Source: Shewanella sp. MR-4 (GTDB taxonomy: Bacteria > Pseudomonadota > Gammaproteobacteria > Enterobacterales > Shewanellaceae). Taken from it: a stretch of DNA of 64,000 nucleotides. This document shows, piece by piece, positions 18,875-27,499 of this stretch (position 1 is the stretch's first letter; the number at the start of each line of letters is the position of its first letter). Made by a program: the position numbers and the translations under genes. Under the pieces are notes generated by a model. That model was not told the DNA's origin. It searched no databases and saw only the letters and a list, made by a program, of their open reading frames with translations. The stretch covers positions 4,151,001 to 4,215,000 of the forward strand of contig NC_008321.1 of NCBI RefSeq assembly GCF_000014685.1, read 5' to 3'.

Positions 18875-20560
18875 TTACTTATTTTCTGGATACCAACGGT
18901 CGAGTAAGGTCTTAGAACGCTCTAACTCGTTTTTCCACGTATCCCCGCCTACAACGGTCGGCTTTAGCATAATAATCAGCTCGGTTTTCTTCTTCTGCTT
19001 GCTGCGGTTTTTAAATAATTCGCCCACGAGCGGAATATCACCGAGCAGCGGCACTTGAGAAACCACTTCGGTATTTTCGCTCTTCATCAAACCACCGATC
19101 ACCACCACATCGCCAGAAGCCGCGCGGATAACGGTATCGGATTCGCGGATCTCGCTCTGTGCTAGCGGCAGTTCTAAGGATTCGCTGCTGACCTTAATGT
19201 CCTTGGTTTGTTCTTTTACATCAATAACTGAAGGATGCACATGGAGCAGTACATTACCGTCTTTGTCGATTTGCGGCGTCACATCCAACGCGATACCCGA
19301 GAAAAACGGCGTTAACTCTACCTGAGGCGTGGTTACAGGTGTAGTGCCCGCCACTGTGGTCGATGACACGTCAGTCACAAAGTACTCGTCGGTACCGACC
19401 TTAATCACCGCTTTTTGGTTGTTCGATGCCGTCACCCTTGGGCTAGACAACACGTCCACATCGCCTTGGGTGTCGAGCAGGCTAATCATGGTATTGAAAT
19501 CTGAGCCTTTAATGCTTAAAGACGTCACGCCACCGAGGGAGGCGGTGATTTTATCGCTCAAGCCTGCGCCCGCAGAGGTACCAAAATTGATATTGGTATT
19601 ACCTACATGGCCCAATACGTTATCCCACTGAATACCTTGCTGATAACCATCAGACAAAGTGACTTCGAGGATCTTCGCTTCGAGGATCACTTGGCGTTGC
19701 AGATGGCTCTCGGCAGAATTTAAAAAGGCACGCACCTGACGTAACTCATTAGGGTAGGCACGAATAGTCACTAATCCCGCCTGTGGCGTCACCACCACCT
19801 GACGACCGCCACCAGTGTCACCAATAATGGCGCTCAAGGTTTCTTTCAATTCGCCCCAAAAATCGGTCTTAGTGCGCGAGCGAATAAAGGTGCCGTTAGT
19901 GCTATCGCTGCTGTTATTGTTGCCGTAATTACCGTTGTTGGAATTGTTATTGTTGCTGTTATTGCCAAAATTGCCGTTGTTCGAATTGTTGTTATTGGAG
20001 TTATTGTTATTCGAGTTGTTATTGTCGGAAATCCTGCCAGAACTCACAGAGGTCAACGATAGACCATCACGCTCCATGTATAAGTAATTTAATGGGAAAG
20101 TCTCAGTCCGCATGCCCGCAGGGAACACGCGCAGGATGCGCCCTTCACGGCTCACCTCATAACCATAAATATCTTCCACCACTTGAATGGCTTCACTCAG
20201 TGTCACGCCTTTGAGTGACAATGAAATCGTGCCCTGCACATCGGGGTGCACAGCCACGCTAAAGGGGGTGCCCTGCACAAGGCTTGGGAAAAACACCCTC
20301 GCATCCACATCATGGGCAGACACATCGATACGACGCTCCGTCTCCATTGGCGGAGTTAATCCACCCATCATGGCATTGGCATTCAGCTCACGCTGCACCG
20401 CATCGGGCATAGTGGCTGGTGGTGGAGGCGTTGGCTGACTCGCGGTTTGCATCGAGGTGGCCAGTGCTTCTTTTGAAGCAACGGGCTGCGGTCTATCCGT
20501 GGTTTGGCAGGCCATAAGGCAAAGTGAGAGTAGAGGCGTAATATATTTAATGGCTGTCAT
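18875..20560 (-). CDS. mshL: MSHA outer-membrane secretin MshL
   Basis: 561-residue secretin that forms the outer-membrane pore for the pilus. Lipoprotein signal with lipobox SLCLMAC (Cys18), an N-terminal secretin/TonB short domain (about 75-170), then an unusual Asn/Ser/Gly-only stretch of roughly 50 residues (about 175-227) and the conserved secretin core from about 250 to 550 with SSPRVTASNNQKAVIKVGTD and VVIGGLMKSENTEVVSQVPL. Ends in a hydrophilic tail. The Asn-rich linker is encoded by imperfect AATAAC/TCC-type repeats at about 19905-20035. Confidence 0.95.
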   Translation of the reverse strand: MTAIKYITPLLSLCLMACQTTDRPQPVASKEALATSMQTASQPTPPPPATMPDAVQRELNANAMMGGLTPPMETERRIDVSAHDVDARVFFPSLVQGTPFSVAVHPDVQGTISLSLKGVTLSEAIQVVEDIYGYEVSREGRILRVFPAGMRTETFPLNYLYMERDGLSLTSVSSGRISDNNNSNNNNSNNNNSNNGNFGNNSNNNNSNNGNYGNNNSSDSTNGTFIRSRTKTDFWGELKETLSAIIGDTGGGRQVVVTPQAGLVTIRAYPNELRQVRAFLNSAESHLQRQVILEAKILEVTLSDGYQQGIQWDNVLGHVGNTNINFGTSAGAGLSDKITASLGGVTSLSIKGSDFNTMISLLDTQGDVDVLSSPRVTASNNQKAVIKVGTDEYFVTDVSSTTVAGTTPVTTPQVELTPFFSGIALDVTPQIDKDGNVLLHVHPSVIDVKEQTKDIKVSSESLELPLAQSEIRESDTVIRAASGDVVVIGGLMKSENTEVVSQVPLLGDIPLVGELFKNRSKQKKKTELIIMLKPTVVGGDTWKNELERSKTLLDRWYPENK

Positions 20561-20574
20561 CTGAGTGTTATTCC

Positions 20575-20892
20575 CTATCTCTCTATTATTGCTTGAAATA
20601 ATGCTAATTTCCGTCCGTCAGACAAGGAGACCGACGAGGGAGTGATACGCACCACTTTGACCCCTTGAATGCTGTCTCCCACGGACACAATCTTATTGTT
20701 GATCACGGCATAGGCCGTGTTGCCCGAGCTGATAATGCTGTTAAGCACTAGGGCTTTGTTTTGGCTCTGAGTCACGGCGCCGGCGGCCGAGTAGCCTTTG
20801 CCGGGCAAGGTCGGATCCCTTAAGGTTTCGGCCGATACTTGGGCCGACAACCCCAATAATGCAATGAAAATATAAGGCTTATTTAGCGACAC
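20575..20892 (-). CDS. mshK: MSHA biogenesis protein MshK
   Basis: 105-residue small periplasmic protein with a signal peptide (YIFIALLGLSAQVSA, cleavage before ETLRDPTLP). The remainder resembles a PilP/GspC homology region: VLNSIISSGNTAYAVINNKI and VGDSIQGVKVVRITPSSVSL. Such proteins link the inner-membrane complex to the secretin. It overlaps mshJ by 14 bp and is followed by mshL after 14 bp. Confidence 0.9.
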   Translation of the reverse strand: MSLNKPYIFIALLGLSAQVSAETLRDPTLPGKGYSAAGAVTQSQNKALVLNSIISSGNTAYAVINNKIVSVGDSIQGVKVVRITPSSVSLSDGRKLALFQAIIER

Positions 20893-21529
20893 TGATAAAG
20901 TCCTTATTGATACTCAAGGTATAAAGCTCAATATCGATTTTCCCCTTAGGGTATTCGGCTACTTTATAGTCGAGTCGTTTCCAGTAAAGTTTGTCAGGCA
21001 TAGCCTCTACCGCTTCAACAAAGCGCAGTACAGAAAAATAATCCCCCTCCAAGCTCATGCGTATTCCATGGCTGTAGAGATTCAGCTTTTTCTCTTCACC
21101 CACGGCAAGAAGTGGCACGGGCGTAACCGAGGTAAACTTAAGTAATTTAATGCCTTGAACTTGCCCAAGCAGATTACCTAATAGCTCAGGCATATAATCG
21201 GCGGGCACCATATCCACCATCTGCTCATTGAGCTGAGCATCAATCTCTTGATTCTGTTGCTGCAACAAGTTTAAACGCTGGCGATAGTCCTGATTAGGAT
21301 CCATAGCTAAACGCTGCTGATATAAATCAATCTGTTGCATCGAAATCTTGTTTTCTTGCTCTAACACCTTCACTTGCTGCGTCGTCGAATGCTGTTGTTT
21401 CCACAGCGACTCGATAGGCATATAGGCCGACATGGCGACCAGCACTAACACGGCGAGAGCGATAAGCCCGCGCTCACGCTGGCTGAGAACATCAAACTTT
21501 TGCGCTAACTGTTCAAATCGGGCTTTCAT
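20879..21529 (-). CDS. mshJ: MSHA biogenesis protein MshJ (PilO-like)
   Basis: 216 residues: cytoplasmic N-terminus of about 20 residues, one transmembrane helix (GLIALAVLVLVAMSAYMPIE), a periplasmic coiled coil (about 45-100, QQVKVLEQENKISMQQIDLY) and a small C-terminal alpha/beta domain (RMSLEGDYFSVLRFVEAVEA). This is the PilO/GspM layout. Overlaps mshI2 by 4 bp (ATGA) and mshK by 14 bp. Confidence 0.93.
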   Translation of the reverse strand: MKARFEQLAQKFDVLSQRERGLIALAVLVLVAMSAYMPIESLWKQQHSTTQQVKVLEQENKISMQQIDLYQQRLAMDPNQDYRQRLNLLQQQNQEIDAQLNEQMVDMVPADYMPELLGNLLGQVQGIKLLKFTSVTPVPLLAVGEEKKLNLYSHGIRMSLEGDYFSVLRFVEAVEAMPDKLYWKRLDYKVAEYPKGKIDIELYTLSINKDFISVAK

Positions 21530-22128
21530 CGCGCCTGCTCCTCTGGGGTCTCACTCGTCAGCGTGAAAGCCAGCGGTTTATCCTCACCGCGATCCATGGT
21601 CATAGACGAAAAAGCCTGACCTTTTAAAGTGTTCGTTGTCTTTAACTTGCCCACCCATTGCGGGATGCTCTGCGGATGATCGGCAAAGCCTTCAAACATA
21701 AAATGCTGCTCGTTAATCACAATATGGTTCAGCCAAACACTCGCATCGGCCACCATAGCTAAATCCTTCAGCACGGGCGCAAAACCTCGACTGGTGAGGG
21801 ATGAGCGCAGTGCCAGCTCATTCATCAATAATTGTTTTAACTCGAGCTGTTGCGACTCTAGCTCAACGCGCGCGACTAACTCAGCATCGGGTTTGCGGGC
21901 GGCGATTTGTGCCTCAAGCTCCGCCTTTTGTTGCTCGAATTGCTGTTTTTGAGTAGCGGCTTGGCTTAGCGCCTGCTGAGACTCAGCTAATTGCCAATAG
22001 CTAAAGGCCGCGAGTATTATGCAGACCGCTATCAAGCCTAAGGTATAACTTATTAATTTAGCAAAGGTTAAGCTCTGCTTTGGGGGTAATAATGCCGCAG
22101 AATATAGATTGACTCTCGATTTGATCAC
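21526..22128 (-). CDS. mshI2: MSHA biogenesis protein MshI2 (PilN-like)
   Basis: 200-residue bitopic protein with an N-terminal cytoplasmic motif VNLYSAALLPPKQSLTF (PilN-type contact with the PilM-like partner), a transmembrane helix at about 28-48 (YTLGLIAVCIILAAFSYWQL), a coiled coil to about 110, and a small periplasmic domain. Start overlaps the mshI stop by 4 bp, end overlaps mshJ by 4 bp. MshI supplies the PilM-like and MshI2 the PilN-like part. Confidence 0.9.
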   Translation of the reverse strand: MIKSRVNLYSAALLPPKQSLTFAKLISYTLGLIAVCIILAAFSYWQLAESQQALSQAATQKQQFEQQKAELEAQIAARKPDAELVARVELESQQLELKQLLMNELALRSSLTSRGFAPVLKDLAMVADASVWLNHIVINEQHFMFEGFADHPQSIPQWVGKLKTTNTLKGQAFSSMTMDRGEDKPLAFTLTSETPEEQAR

Positions 22129-23003
22129 TCGGCACCTCGTGAAAGTTCACTAAAGGCTAATCCCGCCATGCTCGCACCCACGGCACGCTTATTAACGACA
22201 TTAACGGCTTGGTTAAAGTTAGCCGATACCAACTTAGCCAAGGCATCCACGGCGCCATCGGCAAATAATTCAATTGACGCGACAGGAGGCTGGCGCAATT
22301 GACTCTCAAAGTAGTCCATAGAACGCTGAATTTCGAGGCTTAAGTTATCCGCTAGCCCGTAATTAAGTTCATCCACTTCGGCCTTATCCAGCTCGGTAAA
22401 ACCGCGCACTCGGCGCTGCATATAGAGCTGACCTTGCTTGACCACAGTCAACAACAACTCTTGGCCTGTATGATGGCTCACGACTAATCTCGCCTGATTA
22501 TCCTCATCAAACAGGTTAGTCATGGCTAATTCTTCGATGCTAATTCCTAGCACGCTTAAACCTTGATCGCTGATGGCCTGCACCATGGCGCGTAATTTGT
22601 CTTTATCGACCACGGCCACATTAAGCTTATTGCTCGGCAGTGGCGATTCAAAGTAATCCAAGTGAATTTGCGGCACAGGGATAGTGACCATGTCTTTGAT
22701 AGACCAGAGTAAAGCTTGGGATAATTCGTCACTATCGACATTAGGTTTATCGGCTACTAGCAATTGGTAACGGCCACTGCTAAGGACAATTTGCAATGCG
22801 GCATGGGGAAAAGCATTGGCAAGTTCGGCAAAGGCTTGTTGCCATTGGTTCTGCTGCAGTTCATAGGAAACCCATTGTTCTGCAAGACTTTCAGTCGCGG
22901 GGGCGTAGACCCACAGCTTATCGGCACACACATATACACCGAGCGCCGCGTCAGCCTGTTTAGCTCGCCAAAAGGCCAACCGAGCAAAAAGTCCTTTATC
23001 CAT
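22125..23003 (-). CDS. mshI: MSHA biogenesis protein MshI (PilM-like)
   Basis: 292-residue cytoplasmic protein of the actin-like PilM/GspL type. Recognisable parts are ALLWSIKDMVTIPVPQIHLD (about 80-100), the VAVVDKDKLRAMVQAISDQG segment and VLGISIEELAMTNLF with ARLVVSHHTGQELLLTVVKQ. No transmembrane helix. First gene of the long msh unit; the 237-bp region before it (23004-23240) should hold the operon promoter. Actin-type ATP motifs are weakly preserved, as is common in this family. Confidence 0.9.
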   Translation of the reverse strand: MDKGLFARLAFWRAKQADAALGVYVCADKLWVYAPATESLAEQWVSYELQQNQWQQAFAELANAFPHAALQIVLSSGRYQLLVADKPNVDSDELSQALLWSIKDMVTIPVPQIHLDYFESPLPSNKLNVAVVDKDKLRAMVQAISDQGLSVLGISIEELAMTNLFDEDNQARLVVSHHTGQELLLTVVKQGQLYMQRRVRGFTELDKAEVDELNYGLADNLSLEIQRSMDYFESQLRQPPVASIELFADGAVDALAKLVSANFNQAVNVVNKRAVGASMAGLAFSELSRGAE

Positions 23004-23240
23004 ATAAATGCCTATCTTCCGATAAAGTTAAAGCTTGAGTCATAAGAGCGCGAATAACAAACGTCCAAAATTGAATCGGGATAATGTTCACCAAATGTAA
23101 AATGTGAAATCCATCATCCCCAGCGTCATAATTTTGGCACTGGTTAGTCTAGCCGCTAATCAGTGAATTTTATAGAGAAATCCTACATTTCGGCCCTATT
23201 CTTCCACATCGATCACATACGGCTAATGAAAAAATGCTCG

Positions 23241-25151
23241 CTATTGCACCTCAATGGGGTCACTAAAATAGGTGCCCTGCGCCATACCCACACCGAGGAT
23301 TTGTAGGGTTTGCCATTCTTCAAATACCTCAATACCCTCGGCACACACTTGCACTTCGGTGCGATATAAACCACCGATGAGACTGCGAATAAATAATTGA
23401 TTTTCTGGGCGTAAATGAATATGTCGCACTATCGACCTATGCAGTTTTATCATGTCGAAGTGGCACTCTCGAATATAGTAAGTCCCCACTACCTGCTGAC
23501 CCACATGGTCAACACACAGGCGCGCCCCCATCTTACGGATCATATCCAGCTTAGACTTAAGCTTGTCTTGGTGCTGGATAACGATGTCCTCTGACACCTC
23601 GAACATCAGTTGTGGCGTCAGGTGTCGATATTCGAGCAAAGTGGTTTTAAGCCATTGAGTAAAGGCACGGCTCATTAAGGTATCTAAGCTTAGATTCACA
23701 CTATAGACTTGATTTTTATGCTGCTCTTGCGCCAACAAGCCAAGCACTCGCTCAATCATCTGCCGCTCAACCTGGGGCATCAAACCACATTTGTTGGCCA
23801 TGGGAATAAAGAGTGTCGCCCGCACTAACGCGCCCTGATTATCCCGCGCCCGAGTAAAGATCTCCTTGTGATGCTCAACGCCGTCTGAGTCCATCACAGG
23901 CTGACTAAAGGGATAAAAACGTCGCTGAACCAAGGCATTTTCTAAGAAGCTGCGCCAACGCACCGAGCCTTTGGCAAACTCCTCATCAATCGCGCCCTTA
24001 TCGTACATAAACCAATTACTGTTACCTTGTAATTGCGCGGCGCGTAATGCCATATCGGCTTCATCGAGCAGCTGATTAACATTATCCCCAGCGGTAAAGT
24101 AAGCGCAGCCCAAGTGATAAAAGTTGTCTTGATTCTCTACATCGTCGGGCAAAGGTTGGCTCAAACAGACTTTGAGTAATTTGCTGGCCAGTTGATCGGC
24201 CTCAATCAAAGACACATGGGGCACGACGATCGCAAATTGGTTATGGGAGCGACGTGCAAAAATGCTGTTGGGTAAAGTCTGCAAAATGGAGTTAATGCTG
24301 TTCACCGTCGCATGGAGCAACTCTTTAACCGCGCTCTCCCCTTTTGCCTGTTGCAGTAAATCGAGGTCGTCCATCTCCAACAGATAAATCACCCCGTGGG
24401 CCACCATGCCTTGGTCGTGACTTAAGGCATCGAGACGGTTATTTAAAAACAACCGATTACCGATACGGGTTTGCGCATCTAAAAAAGTATTGGAGCGAAT
24501 AAACTTATCGAAACGGCCGCGCTCTTTGTGGGCGTCCTGTAATTCTTCAAGTAGCTTAGTTAAGGCTCGGTTGATGAGCCTAGGTTTACCATTGCCCGGC
24601 GTTGCGAGCGCTTGCTCGTGTTTGCCTTGCAAAATGAGGCGGCTGCGCTGGGCAAGCTCTTCAATTCCATCTAACTGCTGCGAAAACCACACATGGCCAA
24701 AACGCACCAGCGCGATCACCGCCAGCAAGCCTATCCCCAAAATGAGCAGCTCATACCAACTAACGCTGTAATGCTCGAAGGGCTGTGGCAGCGTGAGGGT
24801 CATGTTGAGCCCCGATTGGGGATCGAGCAGATGGGTATAGACCATGGCATTTTGCGTCTGCACATTGCCCTGATAGGCAAAGAGCACTTCGCTCTTCATG
24901 GTTAAACGGAATTCGACGGCGTTATACGCCAGCAGCATCGGCGGCAACCAAGACTCTAACTCCCACTCGGGTTGGGTCTGGTAATGCTCAATTAATAGGG
25001 ATTCAAGCTCAGACACTTTTTGCTGTTGAAACTTATAGGTCAACTGCACAAAGCTCATCATGGCGCTGAGTAAAAATACGAAGGCGATAGCGGCCAAAGA
25101 CATTAACCAAAAACTGGTCAATTTAGTAGTTAACATTCGAGTGAATTTCAT
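23241..25151 (-). CDS. csrD: RNase E specificity factor CsrD (MshH)
   Basis: 636 residues, the usual CsrD size. Two transmembrane helices (about 12-35 and 130-150) flank a periplasmic part; a HAMP-like segment follows, then a degenerate GGDEF domain in which the active motif is replaced (SHNQFAIVV near residue 304) and a degenerate EAL domain (EAL replaced by KEIF near 424). In E. coli CsrD promotes RNase E decay of the CsrB/C sRNAs and is not a cyclase or phosphodiesterase; the lost motifs here agree. In Vibrio this gene is called mshH because it sits at the head of the MSHA locus, as here, 237 bp from mshI. Confidence 0.92.
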   Translation of the reverse strand: MKFTRMLTTKLTSFWLMSLAAIAFVFLLSAMMSFVQLTYKFQQQKVSELESLLIEHYQTQPEWELESWLPPMLLAYNAVEFRLTMKSEVLFAYQGNVQTQNAMVYTHLLDPQSGLNMTLTLPQPFEHYSVSWYELLILGIGLLAVIALVRFGHVWFSQQLDGIEELAQRSRLILQGKHEQALATPGNGKPRLINRALTKLLEELQDAHKERGRFDKFIRSNTFLDAQTRIGNRLFLNNRLDALSHDQGMVAHGVIYLLEMDDLDLLQQAKGESAVKELLHATVNSINSILQTLPNSIFARRSHNQFAIVVPHVSLIEADQLASKLLKVCLSQPLPDDVENQDNFYHLGCAYFTAGDNVNQLLDEADMALRAAQLQGNSNWFMYDKGAIDEEFAKGSVRWRSFLENALVQRRFYPFSQPVMDSDGVEHHKEIFTRARDNQGALVRATLFIPMANKCGLMPQVERQMIERVLGLLAQEQHKNQVYSVNLSLDTLMSRAFTQWLKTTLLEYRHLTPQLMFEVSEDIVIQHQDKLKSKLDMIRKMGARLCVDHVGQQVVGTYYIRECHFDMIKLHRSIVRHIHLRPENQLFIRSLIGGLYRTEVQVCAEGIEVFEEWQTLQILGVGMAQGTYFSDPIEVQ

Positions 25152-25318
25152 CGAGCCGCTATCCTGCTGGATTATTATAATTATTGGAGCACTCTTAACA
25201 CGAGCTAAACAAATGCTACTCCAGATTATTCAGTAGCATAAACCAAAAGGCAACCAAGGATTCGTTTTCGAAGCCGCTGCAAAGGCTCCAGATTGCAGAA
25301 ATTTCACCCAGAGTAAAA

Positions 25319-25348
25319 ACAAAAAAGAGGCTAATTAGCCTCTTTTTT
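25319..25348 (-). terminator. Terminator of the malic enzyme gene
   Basis: Stem AAAAAAGAGGC / GCCTCTTTTTT around TAATTA, with A and T runs on either side, so it can work in both directions. Placed about 20 bp after the malic enzyme stop codon on the minus strand. Confidence 0.88.
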
Positions 25349-25365
25349 GTTAAAAATCTTAGTAA

Positions 25366-26610
25366 TTAATCCGCATATTGTGGCAGCGTAGTGATAGCTG
25401 CAACGCCGGAATCAATCGCCGCCTGTGCTACCGCACGGGCAACACGGGGTAATAAACGTGGGTCCATAGGCTTTGGCAGCACATATTCAGGACCAAAGCT
25501 TAATGAATTCACCTTTGGATAGGCCTTAAGCACGCTCGCTGGAACTTCTTCTTTCGCTAGGCCTGCAATCGCGTGAACAGCTGCGACTTTCATCTCGTCG
25601 TTAATGCACGATGCACGAACATCCAAGGCACCACGGAAAATGAAAGGGAAACACAATACGTTGTTCACTTGGTTTGGATAATCGCTGCGGCCAGTACCCA
25701 TAATTAAATCGCTACGCGTTGCATGAGCCAGCTCTGGTTTGATCTCAGGATCTGGGTTTGAGCAGGCAAAAATCACCGGCTTATCCGCCATCATGGCCAC
25801 TTCTTCGGCGCCAATCACGTTCGGGCCAGATAAACCTAAGAATACGTCGGCACCTTTAATCACATCTTGTAACGTACGTTTGTCGGTATCGTTTGCAAAT
25901 AAGGCTTTGTATTCATTCAGATCGGTACGACCCGTGTGGATAACGCCTTTGGTATCTAACATATAGATGTTGGCGCGGTTTGCACCACACTTTACTAACA
26001 TGGTCATACAGGCGATCGCAGCTGCGCCAGCACCCATACACACAAAGGTCGCATCGCTGATCAGTTTGCCTTGGATTTCTAAGGCGTTGATCATGCCTGC
26101 AGCGGTCACGATGGCGGTACCATGCTGGTCATCGTGGAACACGGGAACATTGCAACGTTCAATTAATTCGCGTTCGATAACAAAGCACTCAGGCGCCTTG
26201 ATGTCTTCGAGGTTAATACCACCAAAGGTGCCAGCAATAGCCGCAACTGTGTTAATAAACTCTTCAGCGGTGTTGTGAGTCACTTCGATATCGGTCGAGT
26301 CGATATTCGCAAAATGTTTAAACAACAGAGCCTTACCTTCCATTACTGGCTTAGACGCCAACGGGCCTAAGTTACCTAAACCCAGAATCGCAGTGCCGTT
26401 AGTGATAACAGCCACAGTATTACCTTTGTTGGTATAACGATATGCATTGTCAGGATTAGCAGCAATTTCACGTACCGGTTCAGCTACACCTGGACTATAG
26501 GCTAGCGCGAGGTCATGGCTCGTTTCAGCAGGTTTAGTGAGGCAGACTGCGGTTTTACCGGGAACGGGGAATTCATGATAATCGAGTGCTTGTTGACGAA
26601 TATCTGACAT
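25366..26610 (-). CDS. Malate dehydrogenase (oxaloacetate-decarboxylating), malic enzyme
   Basis: 414-residue malic enzyme: (S)-malate + NAD(P)+ to pyruvate + CO2 + NAD(P)H. Start at 26610 chosen for AGGATG 5 bp upstream; a longer frame to 26661 has no ribosome site. Malic-domain motifs: ALAYSPGVAEPVREIA (about 37-52), ILGLGNLGPLASKPVMEGK with the catalytic lysine region, and HDDQHGTAIV; the NAD-binding domain has FVCMGAGAAAIACM and FACSNPDPEIKPE. It is the short form without the C-terminal phosphotransacetylase-like domain of E. coli MaeB. Single-gene unit with its own terminator. Cofactor preference cannot be read from the sequence. Confidence 0.95.
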   Translation of the reverse strand: MSDIRQQALDYHEFPVPGKTAVCLTKPAETSHDLALAYSPGVAEPVREIAANPDNAYRYTNKGNTVAVITNGTAILGLGNLGPLASKPVMEGKALLFKHFANIDSTDIEVTHNTAEEFINTVAAIAGTFGGINLEDIKAPECFVIERELIERCNVPVFHDDQHGTAIVTAAGMINALEIQGKLISDATFVCMGAGAAAIACMTMLVKCGANRANIYMLDTKGVIHTGRTDLNEYKALFANDTDKRTLQDVIKGADVFLGLSGPNVIGAEEVAMMADKPVIFACSNPDPEIKPELAHATRSDLIMGTGRSDYPNQVNNVLCFPFIFRGALDVRASCINDEMKVAAVHAIAGLAKEEVPASVLKAYPKVNSLSFGPEYVLPKPMDPRLLPRVARAVAQAAIDSGVAAITTLPQYAD

Positions 26611-26661
26611 TTTAACATCCTGAAATGCGACATTTATAAGTATGGAAGTAAGGCCGACCAA

Positions 26662-27076
26662 CCCAAGATCACCTCATTTATGGGCGATTTAAACAGTGTG
26701 GCAGGTCGGGGTAAGATACGCCAATTGGGTTAATTTTTAAATAAGATATTGAGAAATTTCGCCTTTGCGACAGATTTATCTCTCTAAGCCAAGTTTTATA
26801 AACTTATCTCAGCCAATAAAGGATGATTATCTGTTTAAATTTGTAGGAAACAAACGAACATTACCCGCTAAAGCAATGAAAAAACGCCTAATAAAACAAA
26901 AAATGTTGATTAAATTACAATAGAGATAGTTAGCTGCGTTATCTTATAGTTAATTGCTATAAATAAGTCGATTTAGGCGGCTTTAGCCTACTATTAAGTG
27001 ACTTTGATGCTTTTTTAAGTGAAGTCGTACCAGAAAGGCAGAAGAGTAGCGATTTTGTGCCAGAAGGCCAGAAAGC
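26662..27076. other. Intergenic region upstream of malic enzyme
   Basis: About 415 bp, AT-rich at 26750-26990, between the malic enzyme promoter and the rpmE terminator. Contains AGCCAGAAGG-like short repeats at 27030-27075 (CCAGAAAGGCAGAA, CCAGAAGGCCAGAA). No gene or recognisable RNA seen. Confidence 0.5.
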
Positions 27077-27102
27077 AAAAAGGCGCCATAGGCGCCTTTT
27101 TT
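27077..27102 (-). terminator. Terminator of rpmE
   Basis: Perfect stem AAAAAGGCGCC / GGCGCCTTTTT with loop TAT, followed on the minus strand by a T run, 20 bp after the rpmE stop. Confidence 0.9.
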
Positions 27103-27121
27103 AGAAACATTGCTTACGCAA

Positions 27122-27334
27122 TTATTTCTTGCCAAGCATACCGAAACGCTTGTTGAACTTGTCGATACGACCGCCTGTATCAACAACTTTTTGTGTACCT
27201 GTGTAGAATGGGTGACATGCACCACAAACGTCTAAGTGCAGGTCTTTACCAGCAGTAGAGTTTACTTTGATTACGTTGCCACAAGTACAGTTTGCAGTGA
27301 TTACTGCATATTCTGGGTGGATACCTGGTTTCAT
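27122..27334 (-). CDS. rpmE: 50S ribosomal protein L31
   Basis: 70-residue L31 of the zinc-binding (C+) type, with ANCTCGNV (CxC) near residue 16 and DVCGACHPFYTG (CxxC) near residue 37. The ATG at 27334 has GAGG 8 bp upstream and matches the family N-terminus MKPGIHPEY; the frame continues to 27391 but that extension is not conserved-looking. In many bacteria a zinc-free L31 paralogue replaces this protein under zinc limitation; none is present in this window. Confidence 0.97.
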   Translation of the reverse strand: MKPGIHPEYAVITANCTCGNVIKVNSTAGKDLHLDVCGACHPFYTGTQKVVDTGGRIDKFNKRFGMLGKK

Positions 27335-27423
27335 TGGGATTACCTCAAATGTAAGGCCATGTCGCTCTTCCAACCCGAAGTCGGACACCACATGCAGTTA
27401 ATAACGATATGTTAGGGCGCAGA

Positions 27424-27452
27424 ATAATACAGTACCACCTACGCGGATACAA
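27424..27452 (-). promoter_or_regulatory. Candidate sigma-70 promoter for rpmE
   Basis: Minus-strand TTGTAT and TATTAT separated by exactly 17 bp; the -10 matches the consensus in five of six positions, the -35 only in three. The -10 lies about 90 bp before the rpmE start codon. Confidence 0.4.
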
Positions 27453-27499
27453 GTAGATTATCTGAGCATTTTCACGATAATCTACTCGTTCGCGAACAT

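Noticed and set aside
27122..27391. Longer N-terminus for L31
   Set aside because: The extension is not like any L31 protein, and the internal ATG at 27334 has a clear GAGG box.
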